This document shows positions 7,801 to 9,929 of a stretch of DNA of 9,929 nt, piece after piece. The number at the start of each line of letters is the position of its first letter. Position 1 is the stretch's first letter. The notes beneath the pieces were generated by a model. The model worked only from the letters and a program-made list of their open reading frames with translations. It made no database searches and was not told the DNA's origin. A program made the position numbers and the translations under genes. The stretch comes from Thermotoga sp. 4484_232 (GTDB lineage Bacteria; Thermotogota; Thermotogae; Thermotogales; Thermotogaceae), in the NCBI GenBank assembly GCA_002084985.1, contig MZGO01000007.1, positions 1-9,929 on the forward strand, in the 5' to 3' direction.

Positions 7801-8864
7801 CATTCTATCTTCTCAACTTCCGATACATGGAGCACAACAGGAGTTTCTCTTCCGAATATGGTGACTGAAACCTTGAGTTCTTGCTTTTCTGGATCTATCT
7901 CCTTCACGATTCCTGCAAAATCTTCGAAAGGACCACTTATTATCTTCACCGTATCTCCCACGTTGAAGTCGAACTCCACTTTAATGGGTTTCTTCTTCTC
8001 TTCATATTCTTCAAGACCCGCTAATCTCAATATGGCCCTTGCTTCTCTTTCTCTCAGTGGTATGGGCTGGCCTCCTACAGATACGAAACCTATAACGTTG
8101 GGAACCGTTCTGACAAACTGATACGTTTCGTCATTCATGATCATCTCAACGAAGACGTATCCAGGGAAGAACCTTTTCTTCTTCGTTTTCAAAATTCGTA
8201 TTTCTTTCCTAGTTCCAAGATCCAAAACTTCCACTTTTCCTGAGGTCTTTGCAAAGTACTTCTTGCCTTCCGCAAGAAGGTCCCCTGCTTTGACCTCCTG
8301 GCCTTTTCTCACCAAATTCCTGTTAAAGACCTCCAGAGGTATGTGATATATATCTTCTTCATCATCCTTTGCTTTTATAGTCACTCTTTTCATCTTGGCT
8401 ATTTCAACTATTCTTCCATCGAGTTCACATATGTATTCTCCATCCCGACTCAGAGGCATACCCTGCCTCACCCTGGTTCCTATCTTAAGTCCTGTTTCCA
8501 CACCGGCACTCTCCGGTACATAATAAGTTTTCGTGTATTTTCTATCTATGGTTTCTATTACTATCTTTCTGACGTTCTTGATATCATCTATCCTTCCATG
8601 CCTTCTGACATGGATCGGAGGCTCTTCTGCTAGAATTTCCCCTTTTTCGACGTTCTTCCCAGATGAAACATGAAGTTTGGCGTTGGGGGAAAGGATGTAT
8701 CTATCCGATGATTTCGAAGAAACATCAAGTACAACCTCTTCAGGTATGACAACCCTTCCAACGAGATGATGTGCACCTGTCGCCTCCACTTTATTCTCCA
8801 GATTTTCCTTTACAGCGTATTCATATCCAGACATCGTTTGAAGGATGTACCATTTCTTCCTCAT
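7800..8864 (-). CDS. nusG: Transcription elongation/termination factor NusG with inserted domain
   Basis: NusG binds the RNA polymerase clamp through its NGN domain and links it through its KOW domain to Rho or to ribosomal protein S10. At 354 residues it is about twice the usual 180, matching the T. maritima form (353 as I recall). The NGN domain begins with KKWYILQTMSGYEYAV (3-18). It is interrupted from about 45 to 222 and resumes with KKRFFPGYVFVEM (229-241). The KOW domain occupies about 300-350 (FNVGDTVKIISGPFEDFAG). The insertion holds repeated barrel-like segments (VSSGKNVEKGEILAEEPP, 66-83; VRKGQEVKAGDLLAE, 185-199). The start lies 7 nt after the secE stop, and its ribosome site AAGGTGA overlaps that stop, so translation is probably coupled. 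Confidence 0.97.
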   Translation of the reverse strand: MRKKWYILQTMSGYEYAVKENLENKVEATGAHHLVGRVVIPEEVVLDVSSKSSDRYILSPNAKLHVSSGKNVEKGEILAEEPPIHVRRHGRIDDIKNVRKIVIETIDRKYTKTYYVPESAGVETGLKIGTRVRQGMPLSRDGEYICELDGRIVEIAKMKRVTIKAKDDEEDIYHIPLEVFNRNLVRKGQEVKAGDLLAEGKKYFAKTSGKVEVLDLGTRKEIRILKTKKKRFFPGYVFVEMIMNDETYQFVRTVPNVIGFVSVGGQPIPLREREARAILRLAGLEEYEEKKKPIKVEFDFNVGDTVKIISGPFEDFAGIVKEIDPEKQELKVSVTIFGRETPVVLHVSEVEKIE

Positions 8865-8871
8865 ACCTTTA

Positions 8872-9069
8872 TCACCTTATCCCTAACATTCCTAATAGTG
8901 TCCTCATGAAACCAGAGAAGAAAAGGTCAAGAATGAAGAAATACACACCCATAGTGATAAGGATGAAAACCACAACCGTTGTGGAACCAACAAGCTCGTG
9001 CCAATTCGGCCAATGTGTTTTCTTTGCCTCCGTTTTCACTTCTTTGAAGAACCTTCTCAGCTTTTCCAT
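8872..9069 (-). CDS. secE: Preprotein translocase subunit SecE
   Basis: SecE clamps SecY in the Sec translocon of the cytoplasmic membrane. The 65-residue protein is the short single-span type. A basic amphipathic N-terminal helix (MEKLRRFFKEVKTEAKKTHW) precedes the family motif WPNWHELVGSTTVVV (20-34). One membrane segment, about 28-50, follows. The ATG at 9067-9069 has a purine-rich but imperfect ribosome site (AAGGGGGAAAG). It stands between tRNA-Trp and nusG; secE-nusG is one of the most conserved bacterial gene pairs. Confidence 0.96.
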   Translation of the reverse strand: MEKLRRFFKEVKTEAKKTHWPNWHELVGSTTVVVFILITMGVYFFILDLFFSGFMRTLLGMLGIR

Positions 9070-9098
9070 CTTCTTTCCCCCTTCTTACACAAAAAAAT

Positions 9099-9174
9099 TG
9101 GCAGGGCCGGCAGGACTCGAACCTGCAACCTCCGATTTTGGAGACCGGCGCTCTACCAATTGAGCTACGGCCCT
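9099..9174 (-). tRNA. tRNA-Trp (anticodon CCA)
   Basis: A complete 76-nt cloverleaf with encoded CCA. The acceptor stem is AGGGCCG/CGGCCCT, the D-stem GCTC/GAGC and the T-arm GCAGG-TTCGAAT-CCTGC. The anticodon stem CCGGT/ATCGG has one G-U pair and a CTCCAAA loop, with anticodon CCA at 9139-9141. It lies 10 nt after rpmG and 29 nt before secE, so it must be cut out of a mixed mRNA-tRNA transcript. Seven T follow one base after the CCA end (9091-9097). Confidence 0.97.
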
Positions 9175-9184
9175 GCACATAACC

Positions 9185-9331
9185 TCATTTGGTTTCAACA
9201 TGCACCGTATGCCTATTACATCTTGGGCAGTATTTTCTAAGCTGTAGTTTCTGCTTCCTGTCTCTGTTTTTCGTGGTGTAGTAATTTCTGCTTCCGCATT
9301 CTGAACACTTGAGAACGATCCTTATTCTCAT
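9185..9331 (-). CDS. rpmG: Ribosomal protein L33 (bL33), zinc-ribbon form
   Basis: L33 is a small 50S protein near the E site. The 48-residue product begins MRIRIVLKCSECGSRNYYTT and ends HTVHVETK. It keeps two Cys-x2-Cys pairs (CSEC and CPRC), so it is the zinc-binding C+ type. The open frame continues far upstream into tRNA-Tyr, which is not coding. The real start is the ATG at 9329-9331 or the adjacent ATG at 9332-9334, both served by the ribosome site GAGGGTGA. I prefer the second because family members start with a single Met followed by Arg. It lies between tRNA-Tyr and tRNA-Trp, an order typical of bacteria with rpmG next to secE. Confidence 0.94.
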   Translation of the reverse strand: MRIRIVLKCSECGSRNYYTTKNRDRKQKLQLRKYCPRCNRHTVHVETK

Positions 9332-9365
9332 CATCTTCACCCTCTCTACCACGACTTTCGAATTC

Positions 9366-9452
9366 TGGTGGTGGGGGGAGGATTTGAACCTCCGAAGGCG
9401 TTCCGCCAGCAGATTTACAGTCTGCCCCCTTTGGCCGCTCGGGCACCCCACC
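9366..9452 (-). tRNA. tRNA-Tyr (anticodon GTA)
   Basis: An 87-nt class II tRNA with encoded CCA. The acceptor stem is GGTGGGG/CCCCACC with discriminator A. The anticodon arm is GCAGA-CTGTAAA-TCTGC, with anticodon GTA at 9416-9418. The long variable arm has its own stem (GGCG-GAA-CGCC), and the T-arm is GGAGG-TTCAAAT-CCTCC. The long variable arm and GTA anticodon make the identity secure. It follows tRNA-Thr by 10 nt. Confidence 0.97.
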
Positions 9453-9462
9453 GATCTTTCTC

Positions 9463-9538
9463 TGGAGCCAGCGGTGGGACTCGAACCCACAACCTACTGA
9501 TTACAAATCAGTCGCTCTACCAGTTGAGCTACGCTGGC
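9463..9538 (-). tRNA. tRNA-Thr (anticodon TGT)
   Basis: A complete 76-nt cloverleaf with encoded CCA. Its stems are acceptor GCCAGCG/CGCTGGC, D-stem GCTC/GAGC, anticodon arm ACTGA-TTTGTAA-TCAGT (anticodon TGT at 9503-9505) and T-arm GTGGG-TTCGAGT-CCCAC. It is the first gene of the transcript; its 5' end lies about 11 nt after the predicted transcription start, leaving a very short leader for RNase P to remove. Confidence 0.97.
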
Positions 9539-9556
9539 CCCTATCCTGCTCTCAAG

Positions 9557-9585
9557 ATTATATTCTAACACGGGTTCTATGTCAA
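9557..9585 (-). promoter_or_regulatory. Consensus sigma-A promoter of the tRNA-rpmG-secE-nusG-rpl-rpo operon
   Basis: The minus strand reads TTGACA (9580-9585), a 17-bp spacer and TATAAT (9557-9562): both boxes and the spacing are perfect. The expected start is near 9550, upstream of tRNA-Thr. The rest of the 83-nt gap to the ADP-ribosylglycohydrolase stop (9586-9621) shows no hairpin terminator, so some read-through from that gene is possible. A perfect promoter fits stable-RNA and ribosomal-protein expression. Confidence 0.92.
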
Positions 9586-9621
9586 GCAAAGCAAGGAAAT
9601 TGATAACAGGATGAAATCAGT

Positions 9622-9929
9622 TTATACAAGCATTTTTTGTACCATCTTTTCATATCTCGAAAGATTCAAATTGTTGATACATAACACTTCTTCGATGATA
9701 TTGTCGGGAATGTTATGCCCTCTGGCATAAAGGCAGGAAAGGGCTCCGGATATTGCAGCAATGGTGTCGGTATCACCTCCAATAGAAGCACCAAGTCGTA
9801 TAGCAAGCCATACATCATCTTTTGCATATAGAAAAATTGATACTGCTGCAGGAACCACTTCGTTTGCTTCCATGGTAGTTCCAATAACGTAATACACAAA
9901 ATCCAAAACCTCCTCATGTGAGTGCAACT
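9622..9929 (-). CDS. ADP-ribosylglycohydrolase family protein (C-terminal part, 5' end beyond window)
   Basis: About 101 codons are visible, ending in TAA at 9622-9624. The frame is open to the right edge, so the TTG at 9925-9927 need not be the start; family members are usually about 250-350 residues. The segment SIGGDTDTIAAISGAL is the C-terminal signature of the ADP-ribosylglycohydrolase (DraG/ARH) fold, where the Asp residues of GGDTDT bind a metal. An upstream conserved helix includes GTTMEANEVVPAAVSIFLYA. Such enzymes remove ADP-ribose from proteins or cleave related N-glycosidic bonds; the substrate cannot be told here. It lies upstream of the operon promoter and shows no functional link to the genes that follow. 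Confidence 0.75.
   Translation of the reverse strand, partial: LHSHEEVLDFVYYVIGTTMEANEVVPAAVSIFLYAKDDVWLAIRLGASIGGDTDTIAAISGALSCLYARGHNIPDNIIEEVLCINNLNLSRYEKMVQKMLV

Noticed and set aside
9185..9490. A 101-residue open frame ending in L33
   Set aside because: Its first half is tRNA-Tyr and spacer read as protein; only the last 48 codons are L33.
8927..9568. Several small frames on both strands with phrases such as GRAPVSKIGGCRFESC or RAGRTRTCNLRF
   Set aside because: These are translations of tRNA genes and their complements, a well-known source of false proteins.
9713..9730. A 7-bp inverted repeat (TTATGCC/GGCATAA) in the ADP-ribosylglycohydrolase gene
   Set aside because: Short, within coding sequence, no T-run; expected by chance in a window this size.
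1..9929. Mobile elements, CRISPR arrays or attachment sites at the tRNA genes
   Set aside because: No transposase or integrase, no regularly spaced repeats, and no duplicated tRNA 3' ends were seen.

Overview
The window is the core transcription/translation operon of a member of the Thermotogales, most likely Thermotoga or a close relative such as Pseudothermotoga. The evidence is a NusG of 354 residues with a large insertion inside its NGN domain, an RpoC with about 300 extra residues after its zinc finger, and close resemblance of RpoB, L10, NusG and L33 to the Thermotoga maritima proteins as I remember them. Residue differences indicate it is not T. maritima itself. Every recognised gene is on the minus strand, so transcription runs from the right end of the window to the left.

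Layout in transcription order: (1) the C-terminal part of an ADP-ribosylglycohydrolase-family gene, cut by the right edge (9622-9929); (2) a perfect-consensus sigma-A promoter (TTGACA, 17 bp, TATAAT) at 9557-9585; (3) tRNA-Thr(UGU), tRNA-Tyr(GUA), rpmG, tRNA-Trp(CCA); (4) secE and nusG; (5) rplK and rplA; (6) a leader with an L10-binding structure, antiterminator and intrinsic terminator; (7) rplJ and rplL; (8) a 215-nt spacer with two terminator-like hairpins; (9) rpoB, and rpoC running off the left edge after 502 codons.

The products work together: three tRNAs, an L33 protein, a translocon subunit, an elongation factor, the ribosomal L1 arm and the L11/L10/L12 stalk, and the two large RNA polymerase subunits. 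No terminator separates the tRNAs from the protein genes, so one promoter probably feeds all of them, with output adjusted at internal attenuators.

The best non-coding signal is the rplA-rplJ spacer. There an L10-leader fold, a 17-position antiterminator and a 12-bp terminator with U7 compete for the same bases, which is the logic of L10-controlled transcription attenuation. The other points of interest are the rplL-rpoB hairpins, a nested palindrome inside rpoC, corrected starts for rplJ (TTG) and rpoB, and a recurring barrel-type motif in the insertions of both NusG and RpoC. I see no mobile element, CRISPR array or wholly new system; this is a conserved housekeeping region.
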